Positions 35,550 to 43,877 of a stretch of 64,000 nt of DNA are shown piece after piece; positions within the stretch are counted from its first letter, which is position 1; the number at the start of each line of letters is the position of its first letter. Below the pieces are notes generated by a model. It saw nothing but the letters and a program-made list of their open reading frames with translations, ran no database searches and was not told the origin of the DNA. Both the position numbers and the translations under genes were made by a program. This DNA comes from an uncultured Brachyspira sp. (GTDB taxonomy: Bacteria; Spirochaetota; Brachyspiria; Brachyspirales; Brachyspiraceae): contig NZ_CAKVGN010000004.1 of NCBI RefSeq assembly GCF_934747485.1, forward strand, positions 1-64,000, written 5' to 3'.

Positions 35550-36479
35550 ATGAAAATAGATAATAGGGTGTTAATATCTGATGATGGACATAGAATGTAC
35601 ACTTATATATTTACTCCAGACGCTAAGCCTAAAGCTATAGTACAAATAGTTCATGGACTTGGAGAGCATGCTGGCAGATATAAAGAATTGGCTAGTAAAT
35701 TAGCAGAGAATGGTTTTTTGGTTTGTGCTGATGACCATAGAGGGTTTGGAAGAAGTACAGTTAGTAAAGATGGAATTGGACATATTGCAGATAAAAATGG
35801 TGCTGATTTAATATTAGAGGATATGAAGCATCTAATGGTTACAGTGAAAGCTGATTATCCTAATATCCCATATTTTATGCTAGGGCATAGTATGGGTTCT
35901 TTTTTAACAAGAGGTTTCTTAATAAAATATCATAAAGATTTAAATGGTGCTATTATAATGGGTACTAAGGGAAAGCCTAATAAAATAGAAAGTATTGGTA
36001 AATTAATAGCAAATGTTCAAAAGTCAATTTTTGGAGGAAGGAAGAGGGCTAAATTATTAGATAAATTATCTGTTGGAGGATATGGGAAGAAATATTTTCC
36101 TAAAGATAAATCGGATTTAGCTTGGCTTACTTCAGATAAAGAAGAGATTAATAAAGTATTAGAAGATGAATATTTTGCTAGTAAGCCTGCTAGTATAGAG
36201 ACTTATATACAATTATTTAATTTAATAGATAAGATTTCAGATAAAGATAATTATTCTAATATGAGCAAGGATTTTCCTATACTTTTAATATCCGGAGATA
36301 AAGACCCTGTTGGAAATATGGGAAAGGGTGTAAAGTGGGTATATGAGATGTATAAATCTTTGGGGTTTAATGATATTAATATAAGTTTATATAAAGATGG
36401 AAGACATGAAATATTAAATGATGTGCAAAGGCATGATGTAATGAATGAAATACTTGAGTGGCTTAATGCTCATATTTAA
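35550..36479 (+). CDS. Alpha/beta hydrolase, monoacylglycerol-lipase type
   Basis: A 309-residue alpha/beta hydrolase of the Hydrolase_4 family. The oxyanion segment IVQIVHGLGEHAGRY, the nucleophile elbow GHSMGS (about residues 113-118), the acidic residue in LISGDKDPVG and the final His in YKDGRHEILND complete the catalytic triad. Family members hydrolyse monoacylglycerols or lysophospholipids. There is no signal peptide, so it acts in the cytoplasm. TTGGAG precedes the ATG. It is followed closely by gmhA and a heptosyltransferase, which may share its transcript. Confidence 0.88.
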   Translation: MKIDNRVLISDDGHRMYTYIFTPDAKPKAIVQIVHGLGEHAGRYKELASKLAENGFLVCADDHRGFGRSTVSKDGIGHIADKNGADLILEDMKHLMVTVKADYPNIPYFMLGHSMGSFLTRGFLIKYHKDLNGAIIMGTKGKPNKIESIGKLIANVQKSIFGGRKRAKLLDKLSVGGYGKKYFPKDKSDLAWLTSDKEEINKVLEDEYFASKPASIETYIQLFNLIDKISDKDNYSNMSKDFPILLISGDKDPVGNMGKGVKWVYEMYKSLGFNDINISLYKDGRHEILNDVQRHDVMNEILEWLNAHI

Positions 36480-36506
36480 ATGAAAAATGAAAGGAAGTTA
36501 TGTATC

Positions 36507-37130
36507 ATGGCGAATTTAATTGAGAGGTTTAGAGAGTTAGAACCTATAAAAAGCAATATAGATTTAGCAATAGAGGCTATAATCAATTGCTATAAAAATG
36601 GAAATAAAGTTTTAATAGCTGGTAATGGCGGAAGTGCTTGCGACAGTGAACATATTGCAGGAGAGCTATTAAAAAGTTTTGTAAAAAAAAGACCAATAAA
36701 AGAAGAGATTAGAAAAGAGCTTTTAAACTTCGAAGATGGGGAATATATTGCTGATAATTTAGAAGCCCCTCTTAGAGCTATTGCTTTAACATCTCATATG
36801 GGGCTTTCTACAGCATATTTAAATGACAGAGACCCTTATTTAATATTTGCTCAGCAGTTATTGGCTTTTGGAGACAAGGGAGATGTTTTCATTGCTATAA
36901 GTACGTCAGGCAATGCTAAAAATATTATACATGCTTCTAAAGTTGCTAAAGCTATGGGAATAAAAATAATATCTTTTACAAATAATAATGGCGGTAAGCT
37001 TGCAGAGATGGCAGACATTGCTATAAAGGCACCTTCAAAAGAAACATATATTGCTCAGGAATATCATGAAGCTATTTATCATGAAATTTGTATAAGAGTA
37101 GAAGAATATTTCTTTAAAGAAGATAGATAA
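36507..37130 (+). CDS. gmhA: Phosphoheptose isomerase
   Basis: A 207-residue SIS-domain protein. VLIAGNGGSACDSEHIAGEL carries the catalytic Glu, ISTSGNAKNII binds phosphate, and the C-terminal YHEAIYHEIC carries the catalytic His, as in GmhA. It converts sedoheptulose-7-phosphate to D-glycero-D-manno-heptose-7-phosphate, the first step toward ADP-heptose for lipooligosaccharide. An insertion of about 25 residues lies after the first motif, as in several GmhA proteins. The ATG at 36507 is preferred because AAGGAAG is 9 bases upstream; the frame begins earlier at 36480. A heptosyltransferase gene follows 18 bases later. Confidence 0.9.
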   Translation: MANLIERFRELEPIKSNIDLAIEAIINCYKNGNKVLIAGNGGSACDSEHIAGELLKSFVKKRPIKEEIRKELLNFEDGEYIADNLEAPLRAIALTSHMGLSTAYLNDRDPYLIFAQQLLAFGDKGDVFIAISTSGNAKNIIHASKVAKAMGIKIISFTNNNGGKLAEMADIAIKAPSKETYIAQEYHEAIYHEICIRVEEYFFKEDR

Positions 37131-37148
37131 CAATATTTTATAAAGTTT

Positions 37149-38177
37149 ATGAAAATACTTTTAATAAAACAAACTTCTCTTGGCGATGTGCTTCATGCAA
37201 CACCTGTTATTAGGGCGTTGAAGAAATGGAAAAGCGACTGCATTATTGATGTAGTAACAGATAAAAGAGCTTTAGGTATACTTGAAAATAATCCATATAT
37301 CAATAAATTATATGTGCTTGATATATATAAATACGAAAAAGAATTATTTTCTTCGCCGTCTAAATTTTTCTCTACAGTAAAAGAGTTTTTTTCTCATATT
37401 AAAAATGTAAGAAAAGAGCATTATGATATAGCAATAGATTTACAAGGTCTTGAAAGAAGCGTTATATTTCTTTATTTGTGCCATTCAAAAAAGAAGTTTG
37501 CAAAAGGAAAATGGTTTGGGGTTAAAAGCAATTATTATAAAGATATTAATGCTATAGTTGGTTTGCTTTCTTTTTTAGATTATATTGACTGCCCAAGCGA
37601 CGGTACTGATTTAGACTATTTTTTGCCAAGCAATATAGAAGATGTTTTTAACAAGAAAATAGAAAGCCTAAATATAAAATTAGATAAAGACTATATTGTG
37701 TTTTCTCCTTTTTCAAGGTGGGATACTAAAGACTTATCTGTAAAAAAATCTAAAGAGATAATTGAAGAGATAAGAAAAATAAGTAAAATTCAAATAGTTA
37801 TATCAGCAACAAAAGACTATAATGAAAAATGTATCGAAATATCTAATGGTTTTGAAAATGTATTAAACACATCGAGCTATTTTAATTTAAGTGAATTAGC
37901 TTATTTAATAAAAGAGTCATTGGGAATGATCACCGCTGATTCTTTTCCAATGCATACGGGCTGTGCTTTTAAAAAACCGCTTATAGCAATATTTGGTCCA
38001 ACTAGTGAGGTTAGGGTAGGGCCTATAGCAGAAAACTCTGAAACCATTAGAGTAGAAGGTTTAGAATGTGCAAGATGCTACAAAAGAAAAAACTGCCCAA
38101 ATAATCATATATGTATAGAAGATATAGATGCAAAACTAATAGCAACTAGAATACTGCAAAAGATAGGGTATTTATAA
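37149..38177 (+). CDS. Heptosyltransferase (glycosyltransferase family 9)
   Basis: A 342-residue GT9 protein with the N-terminal MKILLIKQTSLGDVLHATPV loop, IDLQGLERS in the first domain, and the ADP-heptose-side ITADSFPMHTGCAFKKPLIAIFGPTS. This is the standard RfaF/WaaF-type layout. It would transfer heptose to the lipooligosaccharide core. The pairing with gmhA supports a heptose donor. A cysteine-rich C-terminal segment (C-x2-C-x5-C-x5-C, near residues 305-325) occurs in a subset of GT9 proteins and may bind metal. Confidence 0.87.
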   Translation: MKILLIKQTSLGDVLHATPVIRALKKWKSDCIIDVVTDKRALGILENNPYINKLYVLDIYKYEKELFSSPSKFFSTVKEFFSHIKNVRKEHYDIAIDLQGLERSVIFLYLCHSKKKFAKGKWFGVKSNYYKDINAIVGLLSFLDYIDCPSDGTDLDYFLPSNIEDVFNKKIESLNIKLDKDYIVFSPFSRWDTKDLSVKKSKEIIEEIRKISKIQIVISATKDYNEKCIEISNGFENVLNTSSYFNLSELAYLIKESLGMITADSFPMHTGCAFKKPLIAIFGPTSEVRVGPIAENSETIRVEGLECARCYKRKNCPNNHICIEDIDAKLIATRILQKIGYL

Positions 38178-38587
38178 TAATATACTTGTTTCAAAACTAC
38201 TTGAGAAGATTACTTTTGTAATTAAAAAACTTACTTTTGATAAAATATAGTTGTTTAGGTGTATACCTAAACAATTTTAAATTGTCAATCGTGAGCCGCA
38301 GCACCTCTCTGCACGGTATATCTTACCTTTTTTAAATGTCATCTATATTTGCCGTTTATTGCTTATTATTAGGCAAAATAAAGAACTTATCACATATAAA
38401 ATATATTTGTATAAAAAATAATGTATCATATTTCTGTAAATATATGATTTTAGTGCATAAAATTGCAGTTCTTTTGCTTCTTTTATACCAATAAAAGAAG
38501 TGGGGGTACGGGGGCTAGTCCCCGTAAACAATAAAATTTAAAAATAAAATTTTCGACAAAATATAATGGTTTCAGTATATAATACTT
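38178..38587. repeat. Intergenic region with palindromes and hairpin repeat (copy C)
   Basis: There is no credible gene. TGTTTAGGT and ACCTAAACA form a perfect 9-bp stem with a 4-base loop near 38252-38273. A GC-rich patch at 38290-38325 follows. Positions 38463-38530 hold another hairpin element beginning GCAGTTCTTTTGCTTC, then GAAGTGGGGG and CGGGGGCTAGTCCCCG, sharing its start with copy B and its end with copy D near 58105. Confidence 0.6.
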
Positions 38588-41377
38588 TTACTGTTGCTGA
38601 GTATTGTTTTCTGTTGTTTGTATATTATTAGCTGTATTTGCTTCTGTGTTTTGAGCAGCACCTGTTTCTTGAGTAGTAGTTTCTTCTACTGTATTTTCTG
38701 TGTTTTGTTCAGTAGTATTTTCAACTGCATTTTCTTCTGCTGCAACATTTTCCTCTGCCACTTCAGTTTCCTCTTGAACAACTTTTAAATTGTCTATATC
38801 TTCTGCTTTAATATTTAAATCCATATTTCTTATTACATTTCTTGCAGTCTCTATATCAACAGCCTCTCCCAATGAGTTAAGCAATGTAATTGCAGGGTCT
38901 TCATTTTTATACTGCTTCATTTCCAACACATAGCCTTCTGCATCTTTTGCTATTGTTGTTTTATTTCTTCCGTCATTTTCTATATCTATTGTAACGCCAT
39001 TTGCCCTTACTTCATTAATTGTAGTTTTACCGTCTGTTGTAGTTTTTGTAGTGGATGTGCTTCCATCTGCCTCTGTAATTGTAGTTTCTGTATTGCCGTA
39101 AACATCTTTCACAACAACTATACTGCTTCCATTTGGTTTTATTGTTGTTGTTACACTGCTTGAATCTGCCGCTATAACTTCTGTTATACTGCTTGAATCT
39201 TTATTAAGTGTAGTTGTTTCTTTTGAACCGTCTTGTCTTATTATTCTTTTGATTGTAGTTCCGTTTGGCATTTTTATTTCGCTTATAGTGTCTGTGCCTA
39301 CAGTGTCAGTTATTATAGTTCCATCAACTTTTTTGGTTACAACTGTAAAAGAGCCGTCTTCATTATATGTTTTTGTTATAATGCTTCCGTCATCAGCTTT
39401 TACATTATAAGAGAAAGTGCCGGCACCTGCTCCTTGCGAGCTTCTCTCTTCAACTCTTCCGTCTGGATAAACTATTTTTAAATTGCTCATTCCATTAGTA
39501 TCAACAGTAGTAGTGCCTATACTTCCGTCTACATAATTGGCAACAACTGTGTAACTTCCGTCTGGATTTTCTGTTTTTACTATTAAAGCTCCATCAACTC
39601 TTCTCGTCTCTGTAACTATATTTCCTAAATTATCTTCTGTTCTTTTTACTTCTGTACCGTCTAAACTTCTGCTATAGAAAAATATTCCGTTTTCATCTTT
39701 ATAATTTGTTGTAATAGAACCGTCCGACCTCTCTACTACAAATGCTTTATTATTTTCCAAAGTTTTTCTATTTATAAAAGAGCCGTCCGGATATAGAGTA
39801 TATTCATATATATCGCCTGCCGATGTTTTAGTATTGATAGATTTTGAATTATCTATCATGTAAGTTTCTATTCTTTTATCTCCGTTTTCAGAGATTATCT
39901 CTATTTCTCTTTTTCCATAAGGATATATAGTATCAGATACTTCATAATTATTAGAATATATTTTTGTTTTTTCTATCTTTCCATTCTCATAAACTATTTT
40001 TACACCATTAGGATATATTGTCTCTCTTTCATAATCAAAATTTGGAAATAGATTTTCTGTAGTAATACTTCCGTCATTGTTTGTTGTTACTCTATAATTG
40101 TTTGTAAAAGGCATGAACTTTACAGATGTATCATTGCTTCTTATAAGAGATATTACTCTCTCTAAAGATTCTCTTTGATAATAATCACTTCCTACATTAG
40201 TTAAAAATATTTCATAAGATATTGCTGCATTAGTGATATCGCCCAAAGTTAAATAAGTATGTCCCATGTTGAGATAAGCACTATAATATAGTCCCCAAGT
40301 ATTATATAAATCAACAGAAGCAACATTGGTTTTTATTTCAACAGTATTTCCATTAGTGTCTGTTATATTTGTCATTATCATTATATTTGTTACTATATAA
40401 GGATTTTCTTCTGTTATCACATAGGTAGAACCTGTAGCAGTTGAATTGGTTGCAAGAATAGGCGAATTAGAGTTTGTAGCATTTTCATTAGTAGATTCTA
40501 AATTTGGAGGTAGGGTAGTTGCTGATACTGTTGGGTCTACTACTTCCAACATAAAATTAGTATTTGCTTCAAAAATTATAGTTGTGTTTGTGTATTCATA
40601 TTCATTTGTGAATGTATTAGTTACAATAACATTTGTAAATAATGGAAGTTTTGTAAATGTATTGTTTATAAGATTTTTTATATTTTCATTTGATTGATTT
40701 AAATTATTTATAGCATTGGATATGTTTTCTGTTGTGTTAGTAAAATTATCTGCATTATTTGTAGAGATGTTATTAGATGCTATATTATTAGATAATGTAG
40801 TATTAGTTATAATATTATTTGTGCCTAATAAAGCAGTATTTGAGATAACGCCATTTGATAATGATAAGTTAGTGATATTATCTGTATTATTATTATCAAA
40901 AATAAATATTGTATTAGTTACAACATTTTGTGATACTGTGTAATTAGTTAATACTTCATAATTTAATTTGGCATTATATGGAGAGTAAAGCCTTTCTATT
41001 GCCCTATTATACCAAATTAAAGCTTCATCATAATTTTTTAATTGATAATAAGAATTAGCTATATTATTACAAAAAGAATAAGAATCATTAATATCAAAAG
41101 CTAATTTATAATAATTAATAGCATTTTCGTATTGTTTATCTTGGAAATAGCAGGCTCCTATATAATAATAAAGCATATCATTTGTTGATAGAGGTCTTCT
41201 TTTAAGATAAAGCAAAAAGGCTTCTCTTGCAAAATTATATTTTTTTTGAAAGAAAAGTTTTTCTGCATTATAGAATTCCCTATCTATATTTCTTTCATCA
41301 TTTGGAGCAGCATTTTGAGAGAATATATTTACACAAGTAAAAATCAATATTAAAAATGCTATAGCTGTTTTTTTCAT
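38588..41377 (-). CDS. Secreted TPR protein with long DG-rich beta-repeat region
   Basis: A 929-residue exported protein. After a signal peptide (MKKTAIAFLILIFTCV, then NIFSQ), residues 30-150 contain TPR repeats (DMLYYYIGACYFQDKQYENA). A Thr/Asn-rich low-complexity stretch follows (about 155-340), then one more TPR. Residues about 420-830 are many degenerate strand repeats of roughly 17-22 residues with the core x-DGS-x-x-x-x or PNG/PDG, resembling MORN or YD-type beta repeats. The end is a Glu/Thr/Gln-rich tail. No enzymatic motif is seen. A surface or periplasmic scaffold or adhesin is the best guess. Leftward transcription; the neighbour upstream is 55 bases away. Confidence 0.65.
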   Translation of the reverse strand: MKKTAIAFLILIFTCVNIFSQNAAPNDERNIDREFYNAEKLFFQKKYNFAREAFLLYLKRRPLSTNDMLYYYIGACYFQDKQYENAINYYKLAFDINDSYSFCNNIANSYYQLKNYDEALIWYNRAIERLYSPYNAKLNYEVLTNYTVSQNVVTNTIFIFDNNNTDNITNLSLSNGVISNTALLGTNNIITNTTLSNNIASNNISTNNADNFTNTTENISNAINNLNQSNENIKNLINNTFTKLPLFTNVIVTNTFTNEYEYTNTTIIFEANTNFMLEVVDPTVSATTLPPNLESTNENATNSNSPILATNSTATGSTYVITEENPYIVTNIMIMTNITDTNGNTVEIKTNVASVDLYNTWGLYYSAYLNMGHTYLTLGDITNAAISYEIFLTNVGSDYYQRESLERVISLIRSNDTSVKFMPFTNNYRVTTNNDGSITTENLFPNFDYERETIYPNGVKIVYENGKIEKTKIYSNNYEVSDTIYPYGKREIEIISENGDKRIETYMIDNSKSINTKTSAGDIYEYTLYPDGSFINRKTLENNKAFVVERSDGSITTNYKDENGIFFYSRSLDGTEVKRTEDNLGNIVTETRRVDGALIVKTENPDGSYTVVANYVDGSIGTTTVDTNGMSNLKIVYPDGRVEERSSQGAGAGTFSYNVKADDGSIITKTYNEDGSFTVVTKKVDGTIITDTVGTDTISEIKMPNGTTIKRIIRQDGSKETTTLNKDSSSITEVIAADSSSVTTTIKPNGSSIVVVKDVYGNTETTITEADGSTSTTKTTTDGKTTINEVRANGVTIDIENDGRNKTTIAKDAEGYVLEMKQYKNEDPAITLLNSLGEAVDIETARNVIRNMDLNIKAEDIDNLKVVQEETEVAEENVAAEENAVENTTEQNTENTVEETTTQETGAAQNTEANTANNIQTTENNTQQQ

Positions 41378-41432
41378 AATAATATAATCCTTTTTTTTAC
41401 TACTTTTTTAAGGATAATAATATTTAAAACTA

Positions 41433-41852
41433 TTAGTTTTTGATATAGTCAAAATAATGATTAAATAGTGAATAAATTATATATTCACTGTATCCTCTAA
41501 CATTTTTATTTTTATCAAGAACATCATCTAAAAAGTTAAAACTATTTTCATCTGGATTTTCTAAATAATATAATTTTTCTTTAGATATACTATTTTCTTT
41601 TTTGAGTGTTCTTATTAAAGAAAGCTCCTTTTTTTTATTTCTATTATCTTCTCTGCTTGCATAATAAGAAAGCAGCCTTTTGCTTAGATTTTCAAATACG
41701 ATTTTATTATATATAACAGCCCTCCTCACGTCCATATCAATACTTCCATCAAAATTATTCAATTCACTATCGAATAAACTAATAGATATAGCAGAACGAA
41801 TATCCGCAAAAACAGCTTTTTCTTCTTTTATCATAAATTTTTTATTAGACAT
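41433..41852 (-). CDS. Hypothetical protein
   Basis: A 139-residue, mostly helical, charged protein of no recognised family. It has no signal peptide or membrane segment, so it is likely cytoplasmic. An AGGTGAAA ribosome site precedes the ATG. It lies 55 bases upstream of the large TPR/repeat gene and may be co-transcribed with it. Composition matches its neighbours, and the reverse frame overlapping it is clearly a shadow. Confidence 0.6.
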   Translation of the reverse strand: MSNKKFMIKEEKAVFADIRSAISISLFDSELNNFDGSIDMDVRRAVIYNKIVFENLSKRLLSYYASREDNRNKKKELSLIRTLKKENSISKEKLYYLENPDENSFNFLDDVLDKNKNVRGYSEYIIYSLFNHYFDYIKN

Positions 41853-42052
41853 AATACAAATAATATTTCACCTTTATAAAACTTTGTTAAATATATCGAC
41901 AATACTTATTTTTTGATTAGATTAAAAAATTAATGATATAATTATTAATGAGAATTATAATTATCTTCTATATATGCTAAACATAGAATTAAAATTAGTG
42001 AAAAAATCTTTAATTCAAATAGAATTATATGGATAATCAATAATATATGTTG

Positions 42053-42092
42053 AAATAATAGCCTTAGTAAATAATACTGAGGCTATTATTTT
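42053..42092 (-). terminator. Terminator of the fucosidase gene
   Basis: AATAATAGCCTTAGTA and TACTGAGGCTATTATT form a 15-bp stem with one mismatch. It begins about 9 bases beyond the fucosidase stop on the reverse strand. Confidence 0.75.
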
Positions 42093-42100
42093 TATTAAAT

Positions 42101-43633
42101 TTAATAATTTGCAGAATAATAGACATTAACACTTGCTATATTAGCAGGAAGTCTTGTTTCATTTATTGTAATTTTTATTTTATCAGTAGTAACAGTATTA
42201 AATTTTATAATACGTTTATATCCTATAGTTTCAGTTTTTTGAGAAATTGGAGCAAGTGTTACATCTTTATATTCAGAACTAGCACTATCAAAATATTGTA
42301 TTGAGAAACTTTCAACTCTCTGACCTTTGGATATATCTTCCTGAATAACTAATACATTTATTTGTTTGCTTGAACTCAATTTATATTCTTTTGATTTTCC
42401 ATTATTTACATTAACCCAAGAAGTATTTTTATCTTTAAAAAATCCAGAAGTAAAAGTAGTATCCAAGTACTTTTTAAACTCCTTTATACGATTAACATCT
42501 TCAGTTGGTATTACTCCGTCTTTATTTACAGGGAAGTTTAAAAGCAAATTAGCATTACGTCCTACAGATTTGTAATATATATCTAATAGTTCATTTAAAG
42601 TTCTTACTCTTTGCTTACCTTCATGAAAAAACCATTGATCCCATACACCATCATTAGCTCCTGCAGTAGGTGTCCTTATAGAAACATCTACCTCAGCAGG
42701 AAACCAAAAAAGTGCTGGTACTTTACTTAATACTTCTCTGCTTCCAAGATTTTCATTTGTTGGTTTAAGTCCATATTTTTCATTGTAGGCTGCATCCATA
42801 TATGCTGCAGGTTTATATGCTTGGGCACTCCATTCTGCCTCTCTGGCATATCCGCCCTCATTTCCTGCCCATCTTGCATCCAATCCTAAATTAGCAGTAA
42901 TACAATTTGGATGAAGCTTATTAATTAAATCCATCCATCTCTTAAAATCATATTCTTGTTTTTTGTTATATTTTTCATCTTTTGCCCCATCTAACCAGAT
43001 TTCATCTACTGTACCGTATTGAGTAAGAAGTTCTGTGAGCTGCTCAGTAAAGAAATCATTATACTCCTCTCCCTTACCATAAGATTCAGCGTTCATATCC
43101 CAAGGTGAAAGATAAAATCCAACTTTCATACCTTGTGCACGGCAAGCATCTGCAAATTCTTTTGCTATATCTTTTTTATACGGAGAATATTCTACAGAAT
43201 GTTTGGTAGTTTTAGTATGCCATAAACAAAAACCGTCATGATGTTTTACTGTAAGTATAATCAATTTAAATCCTGCATTTTTTAATGTTGTCACCCATTG
43301 ATTAACATCTACTTTTGTTGGAGTAAATCGAGAAGGCTTTTCAGTTCCGTCTCCCCAACCTCTGTCAGTAAACGTGTTCATACCATAATGAATAAAAGCG
43401 GTTAGCTCCATTTTCTGCCAATCAAGCTGTTTTTTACTTGGTGAAAGTTTTGCCGCCAATTTAACTTTTTCTTCTACTGAAGCATCTGTTGGAAATACTA
43501 CAGATGGAGGAGGATATCCATAATCAATATCATGTCCGCCCGGTTTAGCAGGATTAGTACCCGGTTTAGCAGGATTAGTACAAGAAAAAGAAAATAATGT
43601 TAATAATAACCATAAAATCTTAAAAAAATTCAT
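42101..43633 (-). CDS. GH29 alpha-L-fucosidase lipoprotein
   Basis: A 510-residue glycoside hydrolase family 29 enzyme. The signal peptide ends in Phe-Ser-Cys at residues 16-18, giving a lipoprotein. A short duplicated linker (TNPAKPG twice) follows. The catalytic domain has FIHYGMNTFTDRGWG, LTVKHHDGFCLWHT, and DEIWLDGA with the nucleophile Asp, then a C-terminal beta domain that may bind sugar. It releases L-fucose from glycans. It lies about 20 kb from the fuc island in this window and probably feeds it with fucose from mucin. It is a single-gene unit with its own terminator. Confidence 0.9.
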   Translation of the reverse strand: MNFFKILWLLLTLFSFSCTNPAKPGTNPAKPGGHDIDYGYPPPSVVFPTDASVEEKVKLAAKLSPSKKQLDWQKMELTAFIHYGMNTFTDRGWGDGTEKPSRFTPTKVDVNQWVTTLKNAGFKLIILTVKHHDGFCLWHTKTTKHSVEYSPYKKDIAKEFADACRAQGMKVGFYLSPWDMNAESYGKGEEYNDFFTEQLTELLTQYGTVDEIWLDGAKDEKYNKKQEYDFKRWMDLINKLHPNCITANLGLDARWAGNEGGYAREAEWSAQAYKPAAYMDAAYNEKYGLKPTNENLGSREVLSKVPALFWFPAEVDVSIRTPTAGANDGVWDQWFFHEGKQRVRTLNELLDIYYKSVGRNANLLLNFPVNKDGVIPTEDVNRIKEFKKYLDTTFTSGFFKDKNTSWVNVNNGKSKEYKLSSSKQINVLVIQEDISKGQRVESFSIQYFDSASSEYKDVTLAPISQKTETIGYKRIIKFNTVTTDKIKITINETRLPANIASVNVYYSANY

Positions 43634-43821
43634 AATAAAACTCCAAATTTATTGACTATGTAATTTAAATATACTAAAAAAAATTGATTTTGTCAAAAAG
43701 TTTGTTAATTTTTTATTATTGTATTTATAGTAATTTATTATTTGTAAATAATGAGCTAAATTAGTTTATTATTATAAATATTCTTTTTGAGTGACATATA
43801 AAAAGATAGTAATTTAATATA

Positions 43822-43856
43822 ATAAAAACCCGCCTCCATCAGAAAGCGGGTATTAA
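43822..43856 (-). terminator. Terminator of cstA
   Basis: ACCCGC (43828-43833) and GCGGGT (43846-43851) form the stem; on the reverse strand it is followed by TTTTTATT. It lies 27 bases beyond the cstA stop. Confidence 0.85.
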
Positions 43857-43877
43857 TATCAACTAAATGATTTTTTA

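Noticed and set aside
38280..38330. Possible tRNA or small RNA from a GC-rich patch
   Set aside because: No cloverleaf, no T-loop GTTCGA-type motif and no acceptor pairing could be found.
38343..38531. Reverse-strand open frame of 62 codons
   Set aside because: It is created by hairpin element copy C; no start signal or homology.
39233..39481. Rightward open frames inside the large TPR/repeat gene
   Set aside because: They are antisense shadows of a biased repeat sequence; the leftward frame has a signal peptide, TPRs and a continuous 929 codons.
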